NCBI GenBank assembly: GCA_018398815.1
Contig: CM031601.1
Coordinates: 13,581,074-13,645,073 of the forward strand
Length of the DNA stretch: 64,000 nucleotides
Reading direction: 5' to 3'
Source of the DNA: Conus ventricosus
Taxonomy: Eukaryota; Mollusca; Gastropoda; Neogastropoda; Conidae
Below are positions 21,456 to 32,320 of the stretch, piece by piece (position 1 is the stretch's first letter; each line of letters starts with the position of its first letter). The position numbers were made by a program, and so were the translations under genes. Under the pieces are notes generated by a model. That model was given only the letters and a program-made list of their open reading frames with translations. It had not been told where the DNA came from and searched no databases.

Positions 21456-21969
21456 CACACACACACTGTACACACTTTTCACTGTTTTGGCTTCTGACGA
21501 TACGATGAATAAAACTATTAAATACACAGAGCAAATATATCAAGCTCAGATTCTTTTCGATAAACTTGTACACCTCTCTTCGTTGGGACTACTCTGGGGT
21601 CACAAAGGTCATTGCTGTGCATATGAACTTACCCATCCAGTGGCTAGAACCCTGTTCTAAGTATTTAGGGCAGCTGCATTCCTTAGACCGTAGACGAGAG
21701 AACAGGGGATTTTTTTGTAGTTGTGCCATCACGGAGGCACAGCATGTCCAGGGAGTACAGCAGCGGTGTTGTCATCACGGAACGGCTCGTCTTGAATGGG
21801 TCGACTGAGTTGCCGTCACCATCGCACGGCGCATCGTGAAAAGATTAAGGGCATTGCAGACGCTCACTCGCTTTCTAACTCTCATAGTGATCAGGGATTA
21901 TAGTGCAGACATAGGCACAGACCCTGTTTTTATTGATTGTGCTAAATCAAGATGATTAAAGGCTCCAGA

Positions 21970-22540
21970 TTATGCTAAACATTGTTTGTTTAGAAATTAG
22001 ATTCATATTCCAATGTTAGGAAAAGTTTTATCCGCTAAAATGAATGAATGTGAGCACTTGCACTGGCAGGATTTCAAAAGTTGAAACTTAATATATGTGG
22101 GATGTCCTCTTCGATTATCATCACAGAATTTCCAGTGTGCAAGCCATTTCCATCAGTATTGAAATATTTTGTTGCTTGACCGTATTCCATTCAGCATGCA
22201 AGAGGCAGGTGATGAACATTTGTGGAACCTTGGACAAAACTGTGTAGATTTGCCACTCTTACTCTGTGCACAACACATTTGTACACCCGTAAAAAACTGT
22301 GTAGATTTGCCACTCTTACTCTGTGCACAACACATTTGTATACCCGTAACGGAGCCATTTTAATTATCGGACTTGGGCTGTGGCGGATGGGATGAAAGAG
22401 CTTTTGCATGACAGGCTGCTCAGAGTTGGTATGTGTACAGGAGAAAATTGAAGCGTCAAGGTAAATTCTGGTCTGTTTTAGCAGGGCACTCAAATCGTTT
22501 GTCAGATGGGAATTGTATGCATCTGAGACGCACATTTGTG
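21970..22540 (+). repeat. Diverged duplication, unit 2 (partner at 13540-14110)
   Basis: Same block order as 13540-14110 (see there). It contains the 57-bp tandem repeat at 22236-22350, which the partner lacks. Confidence 0.65.
22236..22350. repeat. 57-bp tandem duplication
   Basis: ACTGTGTAGATTTGCCACTC and TTACTCTGTGCACAACACAT plus a tail occur twice, starting at about 22241 and 22298. A diverged inverted relative lies near 6268-6340. Confidence 0.85.
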
Positions 22541-24266
22541 TGTTAGAATTATCACTGGTTGTAAACATGGGAAAGAATATTTGGAATAGTCCTAGAATAG
22601 CAACAAGATTTTTGGAGAAAGTCATGTTTTTGAGGCCCTCCCCACCTCCCTGTTTTCCATGCCATTTGTTCTTTCCATGGAGAATAGTCTACTGTCATCA
22701 AATGGAGAATTCTTTCCATGGAAGAAAGAGACGAGTGGAGGAGGGGAAGAGCTCTAAAACAAGGATTTTTACCAGTTTTTTGTTTGCTTTTGAGGCTTTT
22801 GGTTTGAAAGCAGCTCAGTGAATGTTATGTTGATACCTACCTGCATGTGTTGTACAGCAGAATGGAAGAGTGTGTTGGTGAAGCATTTTTGTATGATTAA
22901 GAATTTCTTCAGATGTTTATTTTACTAGTAAGGACCTTCAGATTTCACTGGAGGACCCTCAGATTTTCAAAGAGGGGGTCCCACGGACCTTAGATCTTAA
23001 GTGGTATAAGGAATATAGAAGTTTCCATTATTTTTGCCCTTTTTATGTGGTGTATTCGCTTTTACATTTTTTCACCCCAAACCGTGCGATATTCCTGGAA
23101 AGCTGGCAAAGGGCTAATTGTGGGACCCTGACTAATCTGTTTAGCTTGGAAAGTACCATGTCAAAATTTGTGCTGGTTTATGACTGGTTTGCTTGTCTGT
23201 TTGGCCAGAGTTTCATGGCTAATAAAGACTACATGTAATAGTGAAACCATTACAACATGTCTTATCTAGTATAACTTTCGCTTCTGTCCACCATTCGATG
23301 GTTCACATGCTGACTGGAACAGACGTCAGGACTGTTTCCCTACCACTTTGCGGATTGTCAATCATTTTGTGTTTTCTTGTCATTTTGTGGCTTCCTTACC
23401 TCCTTGTAAGTAACTTTTACGGGATTGAATGGCATTTTTCTTTCTTTCTTTTAGTCCATTCATATGTAATTTTTGTTCATTTTCTTGTTCTTGATTCCCA
23501 CATGGTGCAGGCAATGAATACTGAGAGTAAGGTTCACTTAAATCATGAGTCCCCTCAATGCTCATCCTAATGTCCCCCATCTTCAAAAATCAGCTGAATC
23601 AAAAGATTCATAGTTTGGTAGATGATCACTGTGCAGGTCCCCGCTGATTCCCCAGAGAAAATGAGGCTGTTTGGCAAGAAATGGATGTTTGCCGAAGATA
23701 ACAGGAAAAAAGTAGGGGGAATTTTTTGCCCTGACAATTGTTTACAGTATATCTGTTAACTGCTAAGTGTGGTTGAAAATTTGGGGCTGTTATATCTCAT
23801 TTTGCCTCAAGATATGCAACTTAGAAATGCATACATTTTCGTTTCAGGTAAGAAATGCAATTTAAAATGCATACATTTTCAGGTCACAAAAGTGACATAG
23901 CAATATAGTATAAGAACATAGCTTACTTGATGATGAAGTGATCACAGATTATTAAAGACCAAATCTAAATGTCAGACTAAATTAAACAGAGTCGGTTAGC
24001 AATTTGTTTCTATGCACAGTGCATGCCTGAGTTGACCAGAATCAAGAGAGGGCACTGATTTCAGCTATAAACTCCATTTCATGCTTAGGGCCATATTTAG
24101 TAGCATGGAAGGAATATATGAGAACGTAATTCTAACTGGTGAACACACTCCCAACCTCACCTTTCCTACACAATTCTCCCATTTCTCCAGGTAAGCATAA
24201 TTTTTATTGAATGAGATTTTCTGCTGCAAAAGAAAATCTGTTTGAATTACTTTGGGATTTGTGCAG
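22541..24266. other. No recognised gene upstream of first CBP exon
   Basis: AT-rich sequence that probably belongs to a CBP intron, because the exon at 24267 begins inside a codon. The usual CBP start exon (methionine plus a short nuclear-localisation stretch) was looked for on the plus strand and not found. The small repeat AGAAATGCA.TT.A.AATGCATACATTTTC is doubled at 23818-23880. Confidence 0.5.
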
Positions 24267-24975
24267 ATTTCAATTTTGCATCTTTGGGAGACCTAGACTT
24301 ACCAGATGACCTTATGCAAGGCTATGATGGAGGGCAACAGGGCCCCTCCATGGATATGCAGGGACCTCCTGGACATGCCTCCGGCCATGACAATGCTTCC
24401 CTTCAGGCCTTATTGGCCCAGTCTACTCCGGCATCTCAGCATATGATGGGGAACTCGATCAATGCTATGGCAGCCGCTCACCCATCTGTAAATGCTGGGG
24501 CAATGGCTGCTGCAGGTTTGAACGTGAATGCACTGAAAGGACCGTTAGCTAACAGCTTGACGGGACCTCCTCACTCAGCAGCTATGAACAAAGCTGCTTC
24601 TGCTGCTTCCACACAGTAGGGGCTGGAGATGGCCTCCCAGGGTTCTCTCTGGCTGGAGGTGTTGGCGGCAACATGATGAACAGCATGGGAATGAAAGCCA
24701 TGGGCCCAAACCCCATGATGGGCAATGTACCTGGAATGCCTATGGGCAATTCACCTGGAATGCAACCCCACCCCAACCAAATGATGAATGGGCCGGGATT
24801 CCCTCACAACATGGGACAAGTTCGTGGGATGGTTCCTACCAGCATGAACAGCGGCGCACCACCTTTACCCATGGGACAGAACACCATGATGGGCAACGGT
24901 CAAATGTCAACCATGGCAGGTCATCAGATGGGTCATGTTATGAACATGCCACAGAACCAGGTGCAGATGGCCAAG
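24267..24975 (+). CDS. CREBBP: CBP/p300 N-terminal exon (contains a frameshift)
   Basis: The acceptor TTTGTGCAG|ATTTC opens this exon inside a codon. It reads FNFASLGDLDLPDDLMQG, the acidic N-terminal motif of CBP/p300. A Gln/Ala/Met/Pro/Gly-rich low-complexity region follows, with SLQALLAQSTPASQHMMG and a Met-Gly-Asn-Pro stretch. The exon ends at AAG|GTTAGT in phase 0. The reading frame changes once, between about 24605 and 24618: frame 2 stops at a TAG (24617-24619), whereas frame 1 continues smoothly as VGAGDGLPGFSLAGG. The shift equals one missing base and is most simply an assembly indel or a null allele, since both sides are clean CBP-like sequence. The N-terminal region of CBP binds nuclear receptors and other activators. 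The true start codon lies in an earlier exon not seen here. Confidence 0.9.
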
Positions 24976-25154
24976 GTTAGTAGCCGTTTTCTAGTTAATC
25001 ATGTCAAGTATTCTGTGCATATGTATGTATACACTGTGGCTATACTTTGAAAGATTGGTTATGTGTATGTGTATATATGTGGAAGTGACTCTATATCGGA
25101 ACCTATTAGTTCTACATTGTTCATAGATTCTACATTTCTCTCTCTCTCTCTTTC

Positions 25155-25159
25155 TTTCG

Positions 25160-25204
<45 letters not shown>

Positions 25205-25212
25205 GCACACAT

Positions 25213-25284
<72 letters not shown>

Positions 25285-25310
25285 CATGCGCACGCACGCA
25301 CACACACACA

Positions 25311-25342
<32 letters not shown>
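25155..25342. repeat. (CA)n microsatellite
   Basis: Long CA array with a few GC interruptions and a CT-rich lead at 25138-25157. It lies in the first CBP intron seen. Reading frames over it (Val-Cys or His-Thr repeats) are artefacts. Confidence 0.95.
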
Positions 25343-25348
<6 letters not shown>

Positions 25349-26107
25349 AAGACGATGTGATCTTTCAGGCTGTAAAGCATACAATTTCGATCCATGTTAT
25401 GTATTGTTGGTTCAACTGAGATGTTTTTGCCTACTCCTGGAACTAGCCATCATGTGATGCTGGCGGAAGAAGTGTGTTCACTTGTGCCGTGAAATAGCCT
25501 CAAAGAAACAGAAGTTGTTAATGAATGAGAAGCCAGTGATGAAAAAGACAGCCATAATCAGTGGTAAAGCTCGCTTGCATTGGCTCTTTTTTTTTTTTTA
25601 ATGTCGGCAGTAAAACGAAAATGTCAACTGTTGCCATTCAGCAATAGTGGTCATAGAACATGAAAAAATACCATGCTTTGTTGAAGATGGGTACAGTGAG
25701 CTGTGTTTCACAGGCATTTTTATGCTTGGGAGGGAGGGGGGGGGGTGTTTTGATGAGTGTCTGTATGTGTACCTATTGGCCACCACATATCAAAAGCTTT
25801 TTAGGTTGGGGTTTTTGCTAAGTTTTCATTTTTTCTCCTATGCCTTTTTTGGTTTTCTGCTTTTACACTATGTATTTTGGCTTTCTGCCTTTAAACTGAA
25901 TGACTAATCTTTACATTTTTTTTTTAACACAAGGGGTGGGAGACCTTCCGTATTGATACGGAATTCCATATAGCAAATTTTTCCGTCTTTTTTTCCGTGT
26001 GCGCATTCCGTGTTCTGATTCATATTTTCGCGCCACTCGTATTTGAAATTTGCCATCTTCTTTTCAGTGTGTTAAGACCATATCATCATGCTTTATATTT
26101 GTCAAAA

Positions 26108-26425
26108 ATGGAGCTGATTAACGACGAAGCAGAGGCACGGAAGATCGACAGTGACCTGAAGAAAAACAAATGGAGAAATGAATGGATGGATGAGATGAAC
26201 AAATTGAATGTCCATTCCGAAAATGGCTGCGGAAAACAAATGAAGTGGGCTCTGCTTGGTGTATACTGTGCAGTTGGAAGCTTGTATACAATACAAGTCA
26301 AATGGAAAAAAGTCGAACGAAGTGCATTCCCAGAAGAAAATTTGGAGAGATGGAATGCACTGAAACATACATCAACTCTTCCTGCAGCTGCACTAGTAAT
26401 GGCTCAGGTGTCTTAAGTGTCCTAT
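26108..26425 (+). pseudogene. BED-like zinc-finger exon, frameshifted
   Basis: It opens MELINDEAEARKIDSDLKKN and KWRNEWMDEM, then shifts frame near 26245 to CILCSWKLVYN. The layout (K-W-x2-E-W, then C-x2-C and Y-N) matches the other BED-like exons here. One indel separates the two halves. Confidence 0.5.
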
Positions 26426-27017
26426 AAGGTGTCTTAAGTGTCCTATAGTGTCAGAATCTTCAACTCGATGAAGGTGGACACTCAAAGAAAGAAGAAGGAA
26501 GTTGATTCCCTGCTGGATGCCAAGATTCGGACTTGTGCATTTTTAGCGGAACATTGCAACATTGCTTGCCTCTGTAACTGGCGCCTGATTTAGTCACCTT
26601 ATGTCAAAAACTTGCCCAAGATACTCAAAACCTGGAACAGCTTTCCATGTGTAGGAAAACTGCAACATATACTACGACACACGGAGTTGTTGAATTTAAG
26701 CCATGTAAGACTAAAAAGATAACAAAAACAGGAATCCTCATTCTTTAACTTATAAATTAAGTGATTGAAATTTGGCCACTATCTTAAATCAACATCACTG
26801 GTGAGTAATATTTATACATTGCAATTGCATCCTATTTTGTTTTGATGGTTTACTGAATTTAAGATGTATTCTAAGTACTTAGCATAACATTTCCAGTTTG
26901 ATATTAAGCTGGAAGTCATATTTTGTCATATTTGGAGTCTTTTTGTGTAGAAGTTAATTATCAATTTTGTTTTCAAGGCGAGGCCACAAAAGTGTCTAGG
27001 CAAGACAAATTTTGTTC

Positions 27018-27113
27018 AGCGCCTGGGGGCGTTGCCCCCCAGACCCTCCAGCAGGACGTTGCCCCTGCACCCCACCAGGGGCCTAAAGCAGCCCCCGCCC
27101 CCCCACCCCCCAG
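27018..27113. repeat. GC multi-hairpin block
   Basis: CTGGGGGCGTTGCCCCCCAG is the first stem. A GCAGGACGTTGCCCCTGC stem and a C-rich stretch containing CCACCAGGGGCC follow. The layout is the same as in the blocks at 33697, 48793 and 50490. Confidence 0.75.
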
Positions 27114-27698
27114 CCTTTTAAGTATAGCTATGGTTTTCTGCTCCCACCTCTGTAATTGATAATATAGTCACACAACATGAGAGACAGGAGTACTTACACA
27201 AAAATCACTTTTGATTTGGCTTCATTTGAATGAAGAAGTGCCGGTTAACTGTAACAGTTCTTCTTGGTTAGCACAGGGAAAATGAAGACCTTGGAAATAT
27301 ATTTGTGGAAACACCAGTGTGTTCATATACTGACATCATCCATGTAGTTATACTGCTTCGAATAAGTATTAATGAGTGAGGAGTACTTTGAGTCTACAAA
27401 GGTCTAATCAGGCATGAAATTCGTCCGCCTAAGGCGGATTTTCCGCCCATTTTTTTCATCTGCGCCGCCCCGCCCAAAAATGTGCCGCCCAAAAAACAAA
27501 AAACAAAAAAATCCTGAAATGAACTTTCATTTGATGCTATTCCCATTTGGATGATTTGCAACTCATTCTCAAAAGAGTCAACCGGTCACTTCCGTCGTTA
27601 ATCAACATCCGGTCTTTTCGCGCCTGTCGAACGTCGGACATCGTTAAATTGGCGAAGTTTGTCAAACGCGTCGCGATTTCACGGCAAAAATAAAAGGG

Positions 27699-27872
27699 AT
27701 GAGAAACGATTGGAGGTGGGACTGGCTAGACCAGGAAGTGGACGATGTTCGAGTTGGTGATGTGTTTCGCAAAGTAGACGAAAAAGGCGCTGCATTTTGT
27801 GTTCCATGTGGAAAGATTGACCGACTGAATCAATGTTGTGATGAAGGCTGTCTTATTGTTTTAAGTGAATGA
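27699..27872 (+). CDS. BED-like zinc-finger frame of hAT element
   Basis: The frame is 57 codons, MRNDWRWDWLDQ ... GAAFCVPCGKIDRLNQ, ending TGA. The W-x-W-x-W start and C-x2-C match the hAT BED-like fingers at 10808 and 16616. It lacks the histidine half, so it is either truncated or spliced. It lies 290 bp inside the left terminus. Confidence 0.5.
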   Translation: MRNDWRWDWLDQEVDDVRVGDVFRKVDEKGAAFCVPCGKIDRLNQCCDEGCLIVLSE

Positions 27873-28156
27873 GTCAGTATGCACATATAAAAGTATATAC
27901 ATGGGTGAAACTTCTTCCATCTGAGGACGGAATCCGTTTTATGAAATTATTCGAGACGGAATTTTCCGTTTTTCCTAAATCTGGGGGGAAAAAAAATCAA
28001 AACAGTCTCTAAAATTGTGCAAATTACGTATTGAGAGCGTCTTACCATAAAACGGAAGTGCCGATTCGGTAGTACACTTTATTCTAAGGAACAAAGATAA
28101 AGCACCATTTTCCGAAATCTAGATTTCGAGTTTGGAGTTTGTTGGAAACCGTGACA

Positions 28157-28402
28157 ATGTCCCATCTTAAAGAAGGTGATTCTGTTGAAGAGATCAACGC
28201 TGGCTTTACTAATAAGTGGCGATGGGCTTGGCTGAACGAAATAGATGATGAAAAACGACAACATCGTGTTTGGTGTTTGAAAACGAACAAACCTGGTGTA
28301 GCGTTTTGTCGCGTGTGCAACTTGGACCTCAAGTATGGATCCAATGGAAAATCTCGGCTAGCAAAGCATGTCAGAAGTCCAGACCATATTAAAAGTAGGT
28401 AG
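28157..28402 (+). CDS. BED-like zinc-finger frame
   Basis: The frame is 81 codons from ATG (GACAATGTCC). It reads TNKWRWAWLNEIDDE, then PGVAFCRVCNLDLKYGSNGK and LAKHVRSPDHIKSR. C-x2-C, the Y-G-S-N-G turn and H-x5-H make a complete BED-like finger. The frame is undamaged and ends shortly after the finger, as in the other copies. Confidence 0.6.
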   Translation: MSHLKEGDSVEEINAGFTNKWRWAWLNEIDDEKRQHRVWCLKTNKPGVAFCRVCNLDLKYGSNGKSRLAKHVRSPDHIKSR

Positions 28403-29590
28403 TGGCAGCCAAAAATATCTTGCTGTATATAATGTTATTTTTGTCTTTTTCTAATAGACATTTTCAAAAGAAACAAAACAAAACAAAAATTACTGTTCTA
28501 CCTTATTTAGTTCCAGAGATATTGTCATTTAAAATTTGACACTTCCAAAATGTTAGTCAAAATGGCGATTTGGAGCAACTTTGAAGACCTGGAGCAGCCA
28601 AACAACACAAAACACACTGCTGATTTTTTTATAAACTTGCAGACCTCAACATGTACTTACAGTAAAACAAATACACATACCAATAGGAGACATAGCTTTT
28701 CTTCAGCGACAAGCCAAAAATGACTATTTTCACATTTGAAAAAATGTCACATTTGCACATTCTACCATTTTTGAGGCTCTGTAATTTTAACAAAATCATT
28801 TGAGGCTCATATTTTCTTTCATTGTTCCAGTGTACTAAACATGTAGTGTAAGTCCAATTTTTTGTAGGCACATAGGAGTTCAAAATTATGAAATATGGAG
28901 GCTTACTTTTGCTAAAATGTGCAAAAAGTGCAGCGACGGACCATATTAACAACAAATATACAATAAACTGTCATAACTTTTAAACCACTACAGATATTGC
29001 CTCAAAATTTGGTACTGTGATGTATGCTGATAATTCCAATAAGTACATGCAATTACAATTTTTTTCTCCAAATATTACCAGTTTTTACCGTTTCAAAATG
29101 GCCGTCAGATGACCTGAAATGCCGTAAGTGTCAAGCATGTGCAAGTTTTGAAGACAAGAATCAATAGGAAGTTGTCTAAAACTTAGTGTTGTCTATTTGG
29201 AGATGTGTTTCCTTTCATAAAGTCAGTAATAAGAATATAAAATCCAGTTTTTACATGTCAGATCATGTAATTTTTACCAGATTTTCCTGTTTCAAAATGG
29301 CCGTTATTGTCAATTTCATATTTTCAGTTAGATAAGAATTAATTTTGAAAAAAATGACCCTAACATGGGGATTTTTACATAAAACACTAGTGCCTATGGT
29401 TGCATGTACTTTTTAAAGTGCACTGAAGTCAATTTCAGTACAGCTTCTTGCCATTATGCTGAGAAAATTTTTTTATGAAAGCAGAAGAAATGTCACTGCC
29501 TCAGCTATTGAAGGTACATATTTGGTGACTTTGAATAACAGAGGTCTATAGAGTACACTTTCTGATGTCTTTGCCCCTCTGAGGTAGGTT

Positions 29591-30550
29591 TCATGGTGTG
29601 ATAAAGCACGAAATGTCCACCAACAGAGCTTTGAAGTCCATATGCTTCTTCATGAGCAAATCCATGGTTTCAACGTGCCATGTTCTGCCTGAAGATGAGA
29701 TGGGAGCAATGCTGATGTCCTTCCCACAGGCAAACACAAAGTTTCTATGGACCTTCCATTTGTCTGCAACTTTGGGCCAAGCAACTGCTGTCTTCCTAAT
29801 GCTGCACTTCTCCATGACATTGATTTTACCCTCTTCTGGAGAGATGACTTCAACAACTTCACCAATGTAGAAGTCGTCATCGTAATGGACGGCAACCAAA
29901 TCTCCCAACTTGCCAAACTGGTACTTGGTGAAAGATGACTGGTGTCCATCACCGTGTGGATTTGCATAGTTGAAAGATTCAGAAGACAGGCTTTGAGCAG
30001 CACCCTGAAGGCTCTGGGGTTTCTTTGAGGATGGTGGAGCAGGACCATGGCCACAATGACGACCAGCGTTTCCTTGAGGGGGGACAGGAGCAGGAGCAAG
30101 ATCTGGAGGATTTGGAGAATTTGGTGCTGGCTGATTTACTTCAACAGCTGTAGCAGGTTGGAAGTTGGCTGCAGCAGCAGGAGGTACACAATCATCTGCA
30201 GGAGGAACAGCAGGACGTCAATTTTCAGGGTGTCTGCCACTAGCAGGACATGCAGCTGAAGTAGGATTGGAGGTGATATGCACAGAATTTTCTGCTATAA
30301 AGCTTTTGAGTCTTGCACTCACCACCTGGACTGTACCCCCCAATCACAGGAATGGAGATTTTTTTCCAAGAACCACCCTGTGGTACTGAATGTCAGCTCT
30401 TAGTGCTGCAGCCCGACCTTTGCGTGTGCGATACATGAACAGCAAACAGTTGACATCAGCTGCAGTGCAGCATGGTCTCCTGTGAACTTGCATCTGCCTC
30501 ACTATTTCATTGATCTTATTAGTTCTTTGAGCCAGTGCTGCTTCTTTTTT
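29591..30550 (-). pseudogene. Last exon of an uncharacterised protein, two in-frame TGA codons
   Basis: On the minus strand, one frame runs from an acceptor-like site (TTCCGGCAG at 30551-30559) to a TGA stop at 29591. Only two internal TGA codons interrupt it, near 30345 and 30218. The parts in order are a basic helical start (LAQRTNKINEIVRQMQVHRR), a block RKGRAAALRADIQYHRVVL, a Pro/Ala-rich linker (about 100 residues), then LGDLVAVHYDDDFYIGEVVE, which looks like a Tudor/SH3-type beta strand, and a C-terminal region with W and H residues. I do not recognise the protein. Both stops could come from CGA to TGA change. It could be the 3' exon of a transposon gene or a retained piece of a host gene family. 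Confidence 0.55.
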
Positions 30551-31199
30551 CTGCCGGAAGCAAGGAAAACAGATCGTAGTCTAGTGAACACTGGACCATC
30601 TGCAAAAAGGCAGCAGGAAAAAAGGCATTTTTTAAAGTCTAATGACAGTTTAAGCATATAGAAACACTAGCTGTATTTAGTACGAACTGATTTAAGCATT
30701 TGTGTTTCAACAGAGTAAGTACACATCAAACTAAGCGTACATAAGTTCTGTGTGCATGCAAGTAAATTTGCATTTAATTTCTTGAAGCTGAAATATTCAT
30801 TGCTACTAACACTGAATGAGTGTGCATGTATGTTTATGCTCCACACTTTGGACATTTTCATGACTGATCATGTACTGTTTCTTTTTCAGAATAAGCACAT
30901 GTACATATGATTATGTTTTAAGTAATACAGTTACACATTATCTCCTTGGCAACCTATATTATGAATATTTATGCAATTAATTAGATGTTTCTATTCACAA
31001 ACTGACACTGATGTGTTTATGCAAGTAAGTTCATATTTCCATTCATAAACTTTACAATGGTGTCTTTCTTCGATGTATGTACACAATGTAGTCTTCGAGT
31101 CAGTTGCTAACCTCCCACTGCACAACACAGACACACACACAATTGTTGACATATTATGTGTGCTCATGAAAAAGCAAAACAGACAAGAAAAAAATGTGG

Positions 31200-31201
<2 letters not shown>

Positions 31202-31246
<45 letters not shown>

Positions 31247-31371
31247 TGCACATGTGTGCGCTTCACATAGGATATTACGAATTCAGGCAGGAAAACAGGA
31301 AGAGGTGTATGTGTAAATGTGTTATGTGCATCCTTATTTGAGCATGTGGGTGTCTGCCTTTATGTGCCAGC

Positions 31372-31412
<41 letters not shown>
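31202..31412. repeat. Two (GT)n microsatellites
   Basis: GT arrays lie at about 31201-31244 and 31375-31411. Reading frames over them are artefacts. Confidence 0.95.
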
Positions 31413-31413
<1 letters not shown>

Positions 31414-32164
31414 AATTTTCACCAGACTAAAAATGCATTTGATTGCATAAAACAGAGGATCCCATGTTGACATAAATACTGAAACATTACATTGATAGTA
31501 TATGGTAAACATTGAGAATCATTTTCAATATTCCTTTTCAGGGGAGAATATTCCTCAGATAATTAAAATTGGTTACAGGCCTACTCAGCACTACTGGAAA
31601 AAAACAACAACTTCACATTGATTGTCTGCATTTGAGGGGCTTAACCAAGAAAATTGTGTTATATGGATCCATTATCAATAGCAATTAAGAGAATTTTCAT
31701 CGTGATAGTTGAAACTTGAAGCGATCGTGTTTGTCGGATGACGAGGTTGAATTATAGTTACTTCCCTTGAATTTCCCTCGGCAAAACACGATTGTTCACT
31801 TTTTCGTTATTTTTCTCACCTAAACCACAAATGTGAAAATTGGAAAAAAAATACAATAGTAAGATAAAACATAACCTCTGATGACTAAAATTACTAACGA
31901 TAAAAATGTCATTTATATGTACACTTTTTAAAAATAAGTGACTGAAACTCAATTTCCAGTCAAATGAGAATTTGTGCTCAAGTCATTCACATGCCATCTG
32001 CTTGTTTTGCAAATATCTTTTAATCTAATGAAAACAAATAAAGAAGAATGGTATCAATACACCAAAACATCATTTCTGTGCGATTCTTACCAATTTCCAT
32101 GCAAAAATTCTGAAGATCTTGTTCTTCGAAGTTCGAGTCGGTGTTGTCCATGTTTCGTTTTGAA

Positions 32165-32320
32165 GGGGTCAGCCCGCTATTGCGCGGGCCCGCTATTGCG
32201 CGATTATTGCGCGATTGCATGGGCCCGCTATTGCGCGGGCCCGCTATTGCGCGACAGTTAGGGTTAGGGATAGGGTTAGGGTTAGGGTTAGGGTTAGCCG
32301 CGCAATAGCGGGCCCGCCCC
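32165..32320. mobile_element. 156-bp TIR insertion carrying a TTAGGG array
   Basis: The insertion is bounded by a perfect 8-bp repeat GTTTTGAA at 32157-32164 and 32321-32328. The left end reads GGGGTCAGCCCGCTATTGCG and the right end, inverted, reads GGGGCGGGCCCGCTATTGCG. The interior has about five copies of CCCGCTATTGCGCG, then ACAG, then about 40 bp of TTAGGG repeats (32258-32297, one ATAGGG variant), and then the inverted end. No reading frame. The superfamily is not identified; 8-bp duplications occur in hAT, P and Merlin groups. Confidence 0.8.
32258..32297 (+). repeat. Interstitial telomere-type TTAGGG repeat
   Basis: Six to seven TTAGGG units with one ATAGGG variant, inside the small TIR insertion. 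Confidence 0.95.

Larger units (their letters stand above)
25930..27152 (+). mobile_element. hAT-like element with BED finger and GC hairpins
   Basis: The left end CAAGGGGTGGGAGA and the inverse of CTCCCACCTCTG form an imperfect inverted repeat like that of 10596-11303. TTCCGT words crowd the left end. It contains a broken BED-like exon (26108-26425) and a three-part GC hairpin block (27018-27113) that stops about 39 bp before the right end. The flanks (TAACA and TAATT) match only partly as a target duplication, so the exact ends are less sure. Confidence 0.65.

Noticed and set aside
22541..24266. Upstream CBP exon with the start codon
   Set aside because: No plus-strand ATG followed by the usual CBP N-terminal motif and a phase-compatible donor was found.
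25059..25419. Long Val-Cys and His-Thr reading frames
   Set aside because: They are translations of a (CA)n microsatellite and appear in several frames and on both strands. The same holds for 19391-19758, 31073-31341, 34455-34776 and 55482-56090.
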